Program-made: the position numbers and the translations under genes | The notes under the pieces: model-generated | What the model saw: only the letters and a program-made list of their open reading frames with translations | The model's database searches: none | What the model was told of the DNA's origin: nothing | Part shown: one piece after another, positions 1-8,953 of the stretch | Layout: the number at the start of each line of letters is the position of its first letter | Numbering within the stretch: position 1 is the first letter of the stretch | Source of the DNA: Euplotes cf. woodruffi 2 WChen-2021 | Taxonomy: Eukaryota; Ciliophora; Spirotrichea; Euplotida; Euplotidae | NCBI GenBank assembly: GCA_021441665.1 | Contig: JAGYYN010021377.1 | Location: forward strand, 1-21,133 | Length of the DNA stretch: 21,133 nt | Direction of reading: 5' to 3'

Positions 1-750
1 GTATACACTTCTGCTTTACCGACAATAGAAGTTCAGTGTGAGACTCCACAAGATAGTTCAGATACCTCAACTCCTTGCATATCTTCAACAGCAGTGAGCC
101 GTGAGAGGACTTTATTTCTCTTTGACTCCGATTCCACATCAGCCGGCATCATTTGTGCCTAGAACAACGACTGAAGGCCTGCCTTTGAAGACATACTCAG
201 CCTGTATTCTCTTGTTGATTTCTTCAGCCTTCTGGACCATATCTTTTGTGTTGAATTCATCGAGTTCTCACGCTCTTTTGAACGAGCGGTAGGCCTCGTA
301 CAGTAAATCCATTTTCTCGTAAGCAAGGCCCAGTCTGTAGTGAGCTTTTGCAAAGTTCGGCATTATCTTGATCATCTGTACAAATCGTCAATTCGAAGCA
401 TGTACTTTGCGTAAAAATTAAATCGTCGAATGAAGAGAATAATTTCTTTAATCAAAAAGATTTGAGTTTTTTAAAAAGCTAAAAACAGCGATTAAGGACT
501 GTAATTTAAAATTGCAAGTTGTTAAGCTGAATAATATCAAAATCAAGTTTACCTGGACAGCATCTTCAAATGCGTATCCATATTGGCCAGTCTTTAAATA
601 TCATAAGCACCGATTAGACATCACCAAGTGATTGTTCTTTTCGTACTGCAGAATTCGAGAATAGTAGCAAATAGCAGTTTCAAAGTCGCCCTGCTTAAAC
701 TTCTCGTCTCCCATTTGCTTCGCCTTCGTTGCTGAGAACCCTTGACCCAT
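1..750 (-). CDS. TPR + RCC1-repeat protein (partial, 3' end outside window)
   Basis: Two exons, 750-553 and 375-1, separated by an intron at 552-376. The start ATG (750-748) is followed by a first tetratricopeptide repeat; across the splice the second repeat reads on smoothly (MPNFAKAHYRLG). After about 60 more residues an RCC1-like stretch begins (VVVLGTNDAG, then LSCGVSH). UGA falls at cysteine positions of both domain types (603-601, 270-268, 35-33), and this is the best evidence here for the genetic code. AAATAA at 117-112 interrupts the RCC1 repeat; skipping one base restores it. TPRs bind partner proteins, often chaperones, and RCC1 repeats form a beta-propeller, so the protein is probably a scaffold or regulator. 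The combination and its partner are unknown. Its start is 61 bp from that of the divergent EF-hand gene. Confidence 0.85.
112..117 (-). promoter_or_regulatory. +1 frameshift site AAA-TAA in TPR/RCC1 gene
   Basis: The frame reaches AAA-TAA inside the RCC1-like repeat. Skipping the T gives AAA-GTC and continues the repeat through a conserved-looking SCGVSH segment to the window edge. AAA-TAA is the classic Euplotes shift hexamer. Confidence 0.85.
376..552 (-). other. Intron of the TPR/RCC1 gene (177 nt)
   Basis: The donor GTAAAC follows a phase-0 CAG codon, and the acceptor reads TTTGTACAG. Removing it joins the C-terminal helix of TPR 1 to TPR 2 in the expected register. It is longer than most introns in this window and AT-rich. 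Confidence 0.8.
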
Positions 751-811
751 ATTTGTTGTTTCAATTTATGATTAAAATTGAATTTCATAATTTAAATAAT
801 TTGCGGATTAA
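751..811. promoter_or_regulatory. Divergent intergenic region with two opposed E-Cbs-like motifs
   Basis: Sixty-one bases separate two divergent start codons. They carry AATTGAAACA on the minus strand (about 769-760) and AATTGAATTT on the plus strand (about 777-786). Both fit the published Euplotes chromosome-breakage consensus HATTGAAaHH. In this AT-rich DNA such hexamers are also expected by chance, so the role is only inferred. It must hold both 5' leaders, or a fragmentation site, or both. Confidence 0.35.
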
Positions 812-3398
812 ATGGAGGACAGGCTGATCCAAAACTACAGAAGTCTCGGCAAACAAGCTGACGAAGGCAGTGCTCAAAATCCAAACAAGATCGTTGGCTC
901 TAAAGACCCAACGATTAAAAAGTTTCCTTTAAAAATGTAAGCAAAAAGCATTTTGGTTAATGACTTATTTTAGCAACACATTCACTGGAGGAAGTGAAAG
1001 TAAAAATAAACTGAATGAGGAACTGCTTAATTCTCCTAGCACTTTAGACAAAGCTCTGCAAGTGCTCAAAATACCCGACGGCATGACTGTTTACATTGCA
1101 GCGGAGATAATGGAGAAATACTTCAGCAATGAAAGCGAACTAAACTACGAAGACTTTGAGCGAGGTATCCTGGAAGTATTCGACCTTCAGGATATCGAAG
1201 AGTACGACAAAAAAGCACAAGACATCATCCTTGACGCAATCGATAAGCTATTCTACGTCTTTGATACTGAAGACAGAGGCTTTTTAGACTCAGACAATCT
1301 TATTGACGGACTGAAGAAATTCCTTCCTGACGATAAACTTAATCTTGAAAAGGTTCCTTTAATAGCAGATGAACTCAAAACGGTAATTTGGTTAAAAAAA
1401 TTATACTTGGATTAATCTAACCTCTAGGTCGAGCAAAGGGACTTATTGTTCAGCAAAATTGATCGAGATGGAGCAGGTGTTATTCATACCGAAGACTTCG
1501 AAGCATTTTTCAGTGAATTCATCAACGATCGTAGTAAAATCAAAACTCTCGCTCAAATCTGTATGACCGGAGCTGACTCAAACCACTCAGGTAGCGTGAA
1601 TAAGCTCGAATTTATCAACTGGAGCAAGTCGAAAAGTTATAAAGCCTTGATTGAATTTGTTGAAGGCAAAAATGATCTGATCTTCGATCAGAAGCCAGAA
1701 GGACCAAGTGAATATGGAAAGCCTCGATACGTCCCGAAGATCGCATTTAATAAATCCAAAACAATGAAATCGTCAAATAAAGATCTGGACTTTCAGGACC
1801 TCTTCCTGAATAAAAACAAAGAAGGAATGGGAAATAATGTTAGGAGACTAAAAGACAAAAAGAAGATCACTGACTTCCAAAGCTTCTTTAAGAGTATAGA
1901 TTTTAGAGCTGCGATCAAAGATATTAAAACTCTAGCCAAGAATAGCGGACTGTATCGTATCTACCCTCTCGACCTCATTCGCTATATGAAATAAAGTTCT
2001 AAAAAACTACGACGAAGGATTTAGAGAGGATGAATTCATCAATTTTATGTTTGACTTTACTAAACAAGAAAAGCTCACTGCTTACCAGAAGAAGATTAGA
2101 GAAAGCGCACTTCGAAGAATATTTGTTATCATTGACGTCGACGGTAACAAAGTTGCAGATCATACTGAACTCTCAGAATGACTTGTCTTCTTATGTGGAG
2201 GAAGTATCCAAGAAAAGATCGAATCTGCATTTTCATTATTTGACATTGACGATACAAAGACATTTAGTTTTGATGAATTTACTGATTTTCTCGGAGTCAC
2301 TTTCCGTATTTTCCTTAACTTTTTAAGCGAGCACAACCCTCACTACAAAGAACTCGACTATCGTGAATTGACTGAACAAACAGCCGACAAATGATTCTCA
2401 GATTTGCAGAAATAGCCCTGCTGGAGAAATCTCCCACCACGAGCTGATGTTTTGGGTCTGCGGGAAGAAATTTATTAGCGAGAAGCAAGAGCAAATACTC
2501 GAACGGTATAAGCCGCCTCAGAAAGCGGTTTTGCTTAAGACCAAAATCGATAGGGTAAATTCGTTTCTCAAAAAGATCTTGAACAGCGATATTATCATTA
2601 AAAAGCTGTATGAGTACAGAGACATTATTTCGATGAATAAAATAAATGTTTACGATGCAATTGACGCATTTCTTGAAGCCAACAAGTTCGGGTACTACAA
2701 CCGCCACGACTTCTCGACGATTATGATCCAACTTCTGATAAAATACGAGGTGATCGATCAGTATTCGTATGATAAGAAAAACGTCGACGACACCATCAAC
2801 AAAATATTCAGTATTTTCAACTGGAACATGGACGGCATTGTCGGTAAGCTCATTTTCCTATTATTTTTAGACGCGCAGACCATCGCGCTGGGCTGTACTT
2901 TTCTTTGCTCTGGAAGCATCGGAGACAGAGTCAAAGTGCTGTTTCGGTTCTTCAAAGAAGAAGAGAACGAGTTGATCTCGTACAATGACCTGCAGACGTA
3001 CTTCCACTCGTGATTTGTGATCTGCTTCAAAGGCAGGAACGACTTCAACATCGACATCGACTTAGACAGACTGGCCCACGCCACCACTGAGAATTTGGTC
3101 AGGTATACGCGGTAAGCATTAGTGCTGGTTTGAAGCGGCATGAGCTGGTTTAGAAATGACTTGGTGACCAAGAAACTCACCAAATTGGAAATACAGAAAG
3201 AGTCCATTGCGATTGATGAGTTCAGAACTTGGGTCAGCTGAAGCATGATTTAGACAAGGGTAATGAAGAGTTTGATAGAAGAATACTGGTATTCAATATT
3301 ATGGAAAGCGAGATTTAGCAAAGGATGGTTGTTTGGAGAAAGATGACAGAGAGGGGATTTTGTATGAAGATTTTATTTTCATTTATGGACCTTTATAG
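812..3398 (+). CDS. Large multi-EF-hand calcium-binding protein
   Basis: Exons 812-936, 974-1382, 1428-2843, 2871-3111 and 3154-3398 give about 809 residues. Several EF-hand loops are visible: DTEDRGFLDSDNL, DRDGAGVIHTEDF, ADSNHSGSVNKLEF, DVDGNKVADHTEL, DIDDTKTFSFDEF, NWNMDGIVDAQT and EKDDREGILYEDF. Some lack consensus acidic residues and may not bind calcium. Two canonical +1 sites lie at 1989-1994 (AAATAA) and 2410-2415 (AAATAG); each restores an EF-hand context. The frame first stops at 3251-3253 (762 residues). Two +2 steps at ATT-TAG (3248-3253, 3313-3318) instead carry it through one more EF-hand to TAG 3396-3398. UGA is read as Cys at several places. There is no signal peptide or membrane helix, so it is probably a cytosolic or cytoskeletal calcium sensor. 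The C-terminal extension is the uncertain part. Confidence 0.85.
1989..1994 (+). promoter_or_regulatory. +1 frameshift site AAA-TAA in EF-hand gene
   Basis: Reading reaches AAA-TAA after LIRYMK. Skipping T gives KVLKNYDEGF and runs into the DVDGNKVADH EF-hand, with no other stop for more than 400 bases. Confidence 0.88.
2410..2415 (+). promoter_or_regulatory. +1 frameshift site AAA-TAG in EF-hand gene
   Basis: Reading reaches AAA-TAG after FSDLQK. Skipping T gives SPAGEISHHELMFW, an EF-hand exit helix, and a long open frame. Confidence 0.88.
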
Positions 3399-3784
3399 TG
3401 AGAATTTTTGGAAGATATTAATGATGAGGTTTTAATGAGGAGCGAGCTGGAAGTTAGTTGGTAAGTATTATAGTTTTTTATTTTGATGTAATAAAAAAAT
3501 TGATTTTTTGTGCATTTACTATCTTAAATTTTTCTATGAATAACTGTTAATTAAAAAATTACTACTGAGTGACAAATTAAAACTAACTAATAAAATAACT
3601 TACTAATCAATCTTTACTGTATATTAACTTAAAATCCCAAATCAAAACATCAAAATCAATTTTAAATCAATCCAAATCTCCAAAACCAAAAACCTCTTAT
3701 ATCCAAAATCTCATTCTGTCTTCAGAAACCACCTACCATCCTTCACCCTCTCCTCTCCTGCCAATTAATATAAATAATCCTAAA
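3399..3784. other. Intergenic spacer with a reversal of GC skew
   Basis: No gene is seen. The first 80 bases continue the G-rich, C-poor composition of the preceding tail. An AT-rich stretch of about 120 bases follows. The last 180 bases before the next ATG (3601-3780) then hold about 52 C and 4 G on the plus strand. There is no telomere repeat or clear promoter motif beyond the composition. Confidence 0.6.
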
Positions 3785-6700
3785 ATGGACGTCAACAACT
3801 CAAGCATCTTCTTGAAAAGCGAAATCGGGGACATATACACAGACTGCCAGCTGGACAACCTGGAGGCAGACTTCCAAAGCCGCCGTAAGCTTTCTTTCCC
3901 TTTCCTTTTCACTCATAAATTAACCCCGATGCAGCGGGATTGCGGATTGGGTGCAAGAGGGGATTGGAGGTGGGAAGGAATGGGGCTAATGTGGTTTAGG
4001 CAAGAGCAAACAGCATTTCAGGCTTAATGTTAATGATTTGGAGGAATTGGCACATTCGAAGACTCAGAGCTCGATTAATTTAATCAATTTGATTAAGTGT
4101 AAGTCAGAAAGGAGAAGACTAGGAAGGGGAATAAAAGTGCGAGAGGTTTTGGAATCGAGAGATGATGGGTTTGGTTTTTTAAATGTTGAAATATCGATTT
4201 TTTTAATGAAATTTTGTAGGAATGATTTTTGGTGTTGAAATTTATGAGAAAGAGAAAAAATAGGAAGTTTTGATTTATGAGTTGAAATAATATGTTATTT
4301 TGAAAATAAAGACTTTATTATTTTTAATGTTAGTTTTTTTCATGTGAAAAATATTGGATTTTATTTTTATCTATAAATATCATGTTAAAGTATATTTTAC
4401 AACAAGATCATTGCAAGATTTAATAACTAATTTTTAAGTGATATATAATTAATTTTGACTTTAAATAATTATTGGTTGTCTTCATTAAAATAAATTAGTA
4501 TTAAATGATAAAGCTATTTAAAATAATTTATCATCCCAATCAGATTCCATTAAAGCTAAAAAATAAATATAGTAAAATAGTACAGTTTCAAAACAAATAT
4601 CAGAGTCAAAAAGCGGGTTTCTAAATCCAAATGTGCCAATTAGCAAAAAGACGAATAAATTACCAATAATTCCGCCTCGACCAAGCAATCGAAATAGCAG
4701 TCAAAATTTATTAATTAGTCTTGATTCATTTGTAGTTGGTGCGGATAAAAAGAAAAACCTAGTGTAAGTGACATTTACTTAACTGTGACCAGCACATTAA
4801 TAAAGTGATAAATTCGCGAGCGAATAAAAATTAATTTGCAGCATAAAAATTGTGATTCTCTGTCATATGTAAACCTACGAGTCAATATAGCTGTAAATAA
4901 AACTTTAAAGACAAATTACTCTCCAGATCTGTCGATCAAGTCGCGAAATCAGGTATTGCATTGCTCACAACCTTGCCAACCGTGGTCTAATCTTCGTAGA
5001 GCAGGTTTAACAAATCCCCGTATCTGACATCGAGCCTGAAGAAGGGAAAGCCGCCTATAGGCAAGCTCAACTCAAAGCGGGTCTATGATAAGTAGGTTCA
5101 AGTCAGTCAAAGAAATGAAGTCTTGCGATTATAAGTTCAAACTCATCAAGCTTCCAGTAGGTGACGCGGTGATTATAATTAGAACGGAATCGAGTACGTT
5201 GGCAGACTCAACAACGGCCTGAAGCAGAATGAAATCATTGAAAATGTCGTTAATTTAGAGAACTCAAAAATCTCACCGTCTTCTTCTGTTGTCAAACTGT
5301 CGCTAAAGAGCGACTCTCCGAATGCAAGGGACTACTTTTACAAGTTGATTTACGATAAGCTGCGGAATAAATCAGTGTTTAATAAGTACACTAAAATCCC
5401 GACTCCAAAGAAAATTAAACGGGAGACATCGTTAAAATAAACGGAGAAGAGGCAAGTAACAGTCTAGCTATAGTTATGGAGATTTACCTGTTGCAATCAC
5501 AAGTGGTTATTTAAATCATTCGATAGCGAATTATTATAGAAAGCGATACAACTCTTCACACAGAGTCAATTGAAACAGAGTACCCGCTATATAGAGAAAG
5601 AGATAATGTAAAATAAGCTGCTTTTAAAAATCAGCAAAGAATATTCTCTCAAGAACCTCGAAAAACTCAAAAAGTAAATTTATCGCTAATTCTGTAGAGC
5701 TGAGAAGGAAAAACAGAAGAACGACCAGATTAAAGAAGAAAACAAGCAAAATGAAATGATAAAGAAAAAGCAGCAGCAGCTAATTGAAAGCATCAGCAAG
5801 TAGCAAGAATATTAAAACCGATGAAAAGTTCAAAATTCAAATGCTTAAGAAATAAAGTTATCAAGTCGAAGCTCGACATGCAGTCAGTTATTAGTTAATC
5901 TCAGCTGTATTTTTGTGTACTAAATCAATATTAATTTTTAATCTGGTTTGGTAAAGAAAGTCGAGTATTCTCTCGCGGAAGCCGATAATTGATTTATCAA
6001 AAACAAACCTCACAGCTTGATTAAAAGACAGCGATTTTAAAGATAAAGACAAAAATAAAAACAGCAATTTTAACAAGATCAAGCTGATTGCAAACCCGAT
6101 AGAGATATTGAAATAAAACTCTGAATGATAAAATTAGCGAACTAAAAATCGAAAAAGAGATCATGGACAATAAAGTGAAGTCTCTTAGCGAATTCAAAGC
6201 GATAATGAACTCGTACAACCAGTCGCTTAGCAAATTAAATTTAGAAAAAGCAGGTGGGTCTCGCCTTGTGATTCGATTTAGATAGCAACGCGCAGCTGGA
6301 CAACAGCTCTCACAATAATACTTTGAGTAGATCAGAAGAAGCTAAGAGTCCTTCAAAAAGCCCGCTGAAGTACTTTATCAAAATATTCGATGGGACTAAA
6401 AACCGTAAGATTTACTGTGCCGATTGCTATTTAGAGATTATTTATGACCACAGGAAAGTTAAGAAGGCTCAGCTGAAGAATAAGTACCAGTTGCTGCTCA
6501 AATTCAAAGACATCATCGCTGAGCACATGATGAATGCGATCAACTTATACGACTCGCTGACAAGGAAGAAATGTAACCGCAGGTGATTTATTATCTTATA
6601 GCCAACTACACGAAGAAAATCTTAAATGCGCATACGCTGAAGAGCAGTATTGAGACTGGTCAGAGGATTGTTAAATAAAATATCAGACGATTATCTTAAA

Positions 6701-7227
6701 GTTAACAAGATGTTAGAATAAAAACTCTTAATGAAATTTTTGAAGCTGCACTGCCAGTCAAGACAAATGTACTAAGAAGTCACCAGGACTTTGATACCGT
6801 TGATAATCAGTATCTTGAGTCGGTTATGAATATTCCAGAAAAACAAGAAATTCTCGAAGTGCAAATGAAAGAGCAAAAGAACAAGCTTGCTTTACATAAA
6901 GCTTTGCATGTTAAATAACAGAGAAAATATTCTTCCGATGGTCCAGACTTCAATACAACTATTAAGAAGAAAATTTATGCATGGTACTGATATCTATCTT
7001 CTTTATTCGTATTTTTAATTAGCGATTAATTAAAAATAGGGTGAAAATCGAAAAATAGGTCATTAATGCCAAAATTGCAATATGGAAAGCCTGAATTTCC
7101 ATTATACATGCAGCCAAACATAACAATTTCAAACTACGCAATTGACGAAGAATTAAATCTACCAAGCTACAACTCTGAGACTATAAACATATCATCGTTT
7201 GAGGATTTTAAGGTTGAAAATTTATAA
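3785..7227 (+). CDS. MORN-like / coiled-coil protein read through about twelve frameshifts
   Basis: The proposed exons are 3785-3884, 4000-4098, 4586-4761, 4842-4952, 5000-5156, 5183-5502, 5527-5673, 5698-5886, 5961-6253, 6282-6572, 6602-6983 and 7023-7227, about 818 residues. The N-terminal third is Ser/Lys/Asn-rich. A MORN-like segment (LPNGIEYVGRLNNGL) spans the splice at 5156/5183. Lys/Glu-rich coiled coil follows (KLKKAEKEKQ, and later LNDKISELKIEKE). Shift sites: AAGTAG 5090, AAATAA 5435, AAGTAA 5454, AAATAA 5611, AAGTAG 5798, AAATAA 5850, AAATAA 6111, AAATAA 6673, GAATAA 6716 (+2), AAATAA 6913, AATTAA 7028 and AAATAG 7053. Exons 1-3 and the join at 5886/5961 are the least certain; ATG 4505 is an alternative start. 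MORN plus coiled coil suggests a membrane- or cortex-linked cytoskeletal protein. It converges on the next gene, 49 bp away. Confidence 0.65.
4099..4585 (+). other. Long intron or inserted element (487 nt) in the MORN-like gene
   Basis: The donor GTAAGT follows LINLIK and the acceptor GTACAG precedes FSKQISE; both are phase 1. The first 160 bases are G-rich and almost free of C, the rest is very AT-rich, and there is no sustained open frame. It is ten times the usual intron length here, so it could instead hold a separate gene start (ATG 4505) or an internal eliminated sequence. Confidence 0.45.
5435..5459 (+). promoter_or_regulatory. Tandem +1 shift sites AAA-TAA and AAG-TAA, 19 nt apart
   Basis: Reading RETSLK reaches AAA-TAA. 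Skipping T gives KRRRGK and then AAG-TAA; skipping T again gives NSLAIVMEIY and runs to a phase-0 donor at 5503. An intron from 5431 to 5467 or 5473 is an alternative for this stretch. Confidence 0.5.
6716..6721 (+). promoter_or_regulatory. Candidate +2 frameshift site GAA-TAA
   Basis: The frame after the +1 site at 6673 ends in KMLE-TAA. Skipping TA lands on AAA and gives KTLNEIFEAALPVK with a long open frame; skipping one base gives a stop four codons later. The context GAATAAAAAC recurs exactly at the +2 site of the gene at 17503-20047. Confidence 0.6.
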
Positions 7228-7276
7228 TTTAATATATCAACACAAAAGCAAAATGAAAACGAAGTTTAGACCAAGT

Positions 7277-8875
7277 TTACTTAAAACTTGCAGTGTAAAA
7301 ATCACAAGTTGAGTCTTCAAAATCTCAGTTTAAGTCCAAGTTCTGAACAGACAGATTATGAAGCGAAATGATCTTGCTGAGTTCAGCCATTGATGAAGAT
7401 CTGTGTCGCTGTGATCTGTCTCTCTGGCTTGATACCCTCAGTACGGGTTCTTTCGGAATAGTTCGTTGGTACTTCCATATCTTTCCGCTGCCAGGCTTGC
7501 GGTCTTGTTCTTCCTGCTTTTTCTGCTTCATCTCTCTCTTGCTTTGCTCATTCTGTAAATGTACTTTTGCACACTGTTGGAGGTTAATGCGGAAGTGTGG
7601 TGATAATCACACGAACTCGTGTCCATTCCAATTGAGCTTCTAAACACAAATGATTACGAATGAATTACTCTTTGCGCCTCCTGCTGACTCTGTTCGTGAT
7701 CAGTTGGGGTTGGAACGTGCATTCTTCAAGATCTGTAGAGTCATTCATCTTACGGATGGACTCGAGTTTCCTTTCTCGAGCGACGTTCCACAAAAAGCTG
7801 CGTTCTTCGACTGGAAGGCAATAGTAGTTATCGCATAAATACTCGTCTTCAGGCTCGTAATGGCGGAAGTTGATTGAATCAGCGAGGTCTTCATTCGTCG
7901 GATAGCGGATCAGTCAATTTTTATCATCGTAGTTGTTCTCAAGGTCGTTATCTAAGTCAGAGTTCGAGTTATTCGTGTTTGCAGCTGCTTTCTTCATCGA
8001 CAGCCGCGATGGCTTCGATGTGATCTCTAAGTTCAGTGGGACTTTGATGCCTCCAGACGCTTTGCTATTTCGACTTGTTTTTTGTAGTCGACTCAGACAA
8101 TGTTGTCTTTCTCGGGTCCTTCCTCCGCATTTTATGAATCCCCGAGAGTCTTTTGCTTTGTGACAAGTTGGCCTGCATTCAGGTGGACAGTATTTTAGAC
8201 TCCATTATTCGCTGGTAGTAAGGCATCAGCATCGGGTTGCGGTTAATTTGGATGTGTGCAGGAGTCTCCCATATCTGGTTCTTTTCCTTTTCCTGCATTT
8301 CGAGCTTGTTAATCATGTCGATCCTATTTTTCAACTGGTATCGCACTGCATATGGCTTTGTAACACTGACTTGGCTGGTCTTTTGAAGGACATGCAGGCT
8401 GACTGACCGGTGTTGCTGTCTCACCTGTGCTTAGGCACTTAGTCCTCCAGTTCTTTAAGTCTTTAATTATTTTACTAAATTCGATTATTTGACGGTTAAT
8501 TACTTCGAATCTACTTGAATATTTATTTGATTTGAAGTAATATTTTCATTGTATTTTTGATTGATCTGCTTGTCCTTTCATTTTTCATTGAATTTTAGCT
8601 TATTTTGCTCCATCAAAGATGACTGATCAATGTTATTGATTTCTATATTATAATGATAAAGTGAAATAAGAATTATTAGTTAAGTAATAGCTCTATGAAA
8701 TTTGAATTTATGAGCTTTGGATAAATTATGATTTTTTGGTTACACCAACTTTATTATATAGTCTGTTCATTTACTGAGCACATTTTTTTTATTTCTTACG
8801 GTTTGTTCTGTCTCTTAAAGGAACCATTTTGTTAAAACCATATTTTCCGCTGCTTGAGTTCTTTGACGAATTCAT
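7277..8875 (-). CDS. Lys/Glu-rich protein, probably ciliary or cytoskeletal
   Basis: Exons 8875-8800, 8642-8504, 8474-8425, 8402-7669 and 7639-7277, about 452 residues. The first exon (MNSSKNSSSG start) joins MEQNKLKF through a 157-nt intron with donor GTAAGA. AAATAG at 8070-8065 is a +1 site. The middle holds WETPAHIQINRNP and an acidic stretch; then ECTFQPQLITNR, then SVQKYIYRMSKARE, then KPGSGKIWKYQ and a basic C-terminus. The CTFxPxL plus R-M-x-x-A-R plus PGSG-x-W order resembles uncharacterised axonemal or basal-body proteins of ciliates, from memory and not checked. Near 7545 the frame must change by two bases within an AG-repeat with no stop codon; this may be an indel, or a 20-nt intron may avoid it. 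The stop is AAG-TAA at 7277-7279. Confidence 0.75.
8065..8070 (-). promoter_or_regulatory. +1 frameshift site AAA-TAG
   Basis: Reading TTKNKSK reaches AAA-TAG. Skipping T gives SKASGGIKVPLNLE and more than 390 bases without a stop on the minus strand. Confidence 0.85.
8643..8799 (-). other. First intron of the Lys/Glu-rich gene (157 nt)
   Basis: The donor GTAAGA follows DRTN and the acceptor AATATAG precedes INNIDQSSLMEQ; the phases match (1/1). Without it the small 5' exon would be a 28-codon orphan ending in AAA-TAA. ATG 8613 is an alternative start if this splice is wrong. Confidence 0.55.
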
Positions 8876-8953
8876 ATTTACTTTTAAATTATTTCAAAAA
8901 CAACTATTAATAAAAAAATAATGAAATAAATTTCAAAATTGAAACAAGTCTAC
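8876..8953. other. Short spacer between two minus-strand genes
   Basis: The 78-bp AT-rich spacer holds the 3' end of one gene and the leader of the next. It contains AATTGAAACA at 8937-8946, a match to the Euplotes breakage-motif consensus that may be chance. Confidence 0.4.

Noticed and set aside
2315-3246. Long minus-strand open frames opposite the EF-hand gene
   Set aside because: They mirror a clearly coding plus strand; their products have no domain logic and no splice context.
4505-4580. Separate gene start MIKLFKIIYHP for the MORN-like gene
   Set aside because: It can be spliced in frame, but the upstream exons from 3785 join just as well and use better donors. Kept as an alternative only.
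5095-5110. tRNA-like B-box (GGTTCAAGTC)
   Set aside because: It lies within coding sequence and there is no cloverleaf around it. No tRNA was found elsewhere in the window by eye.
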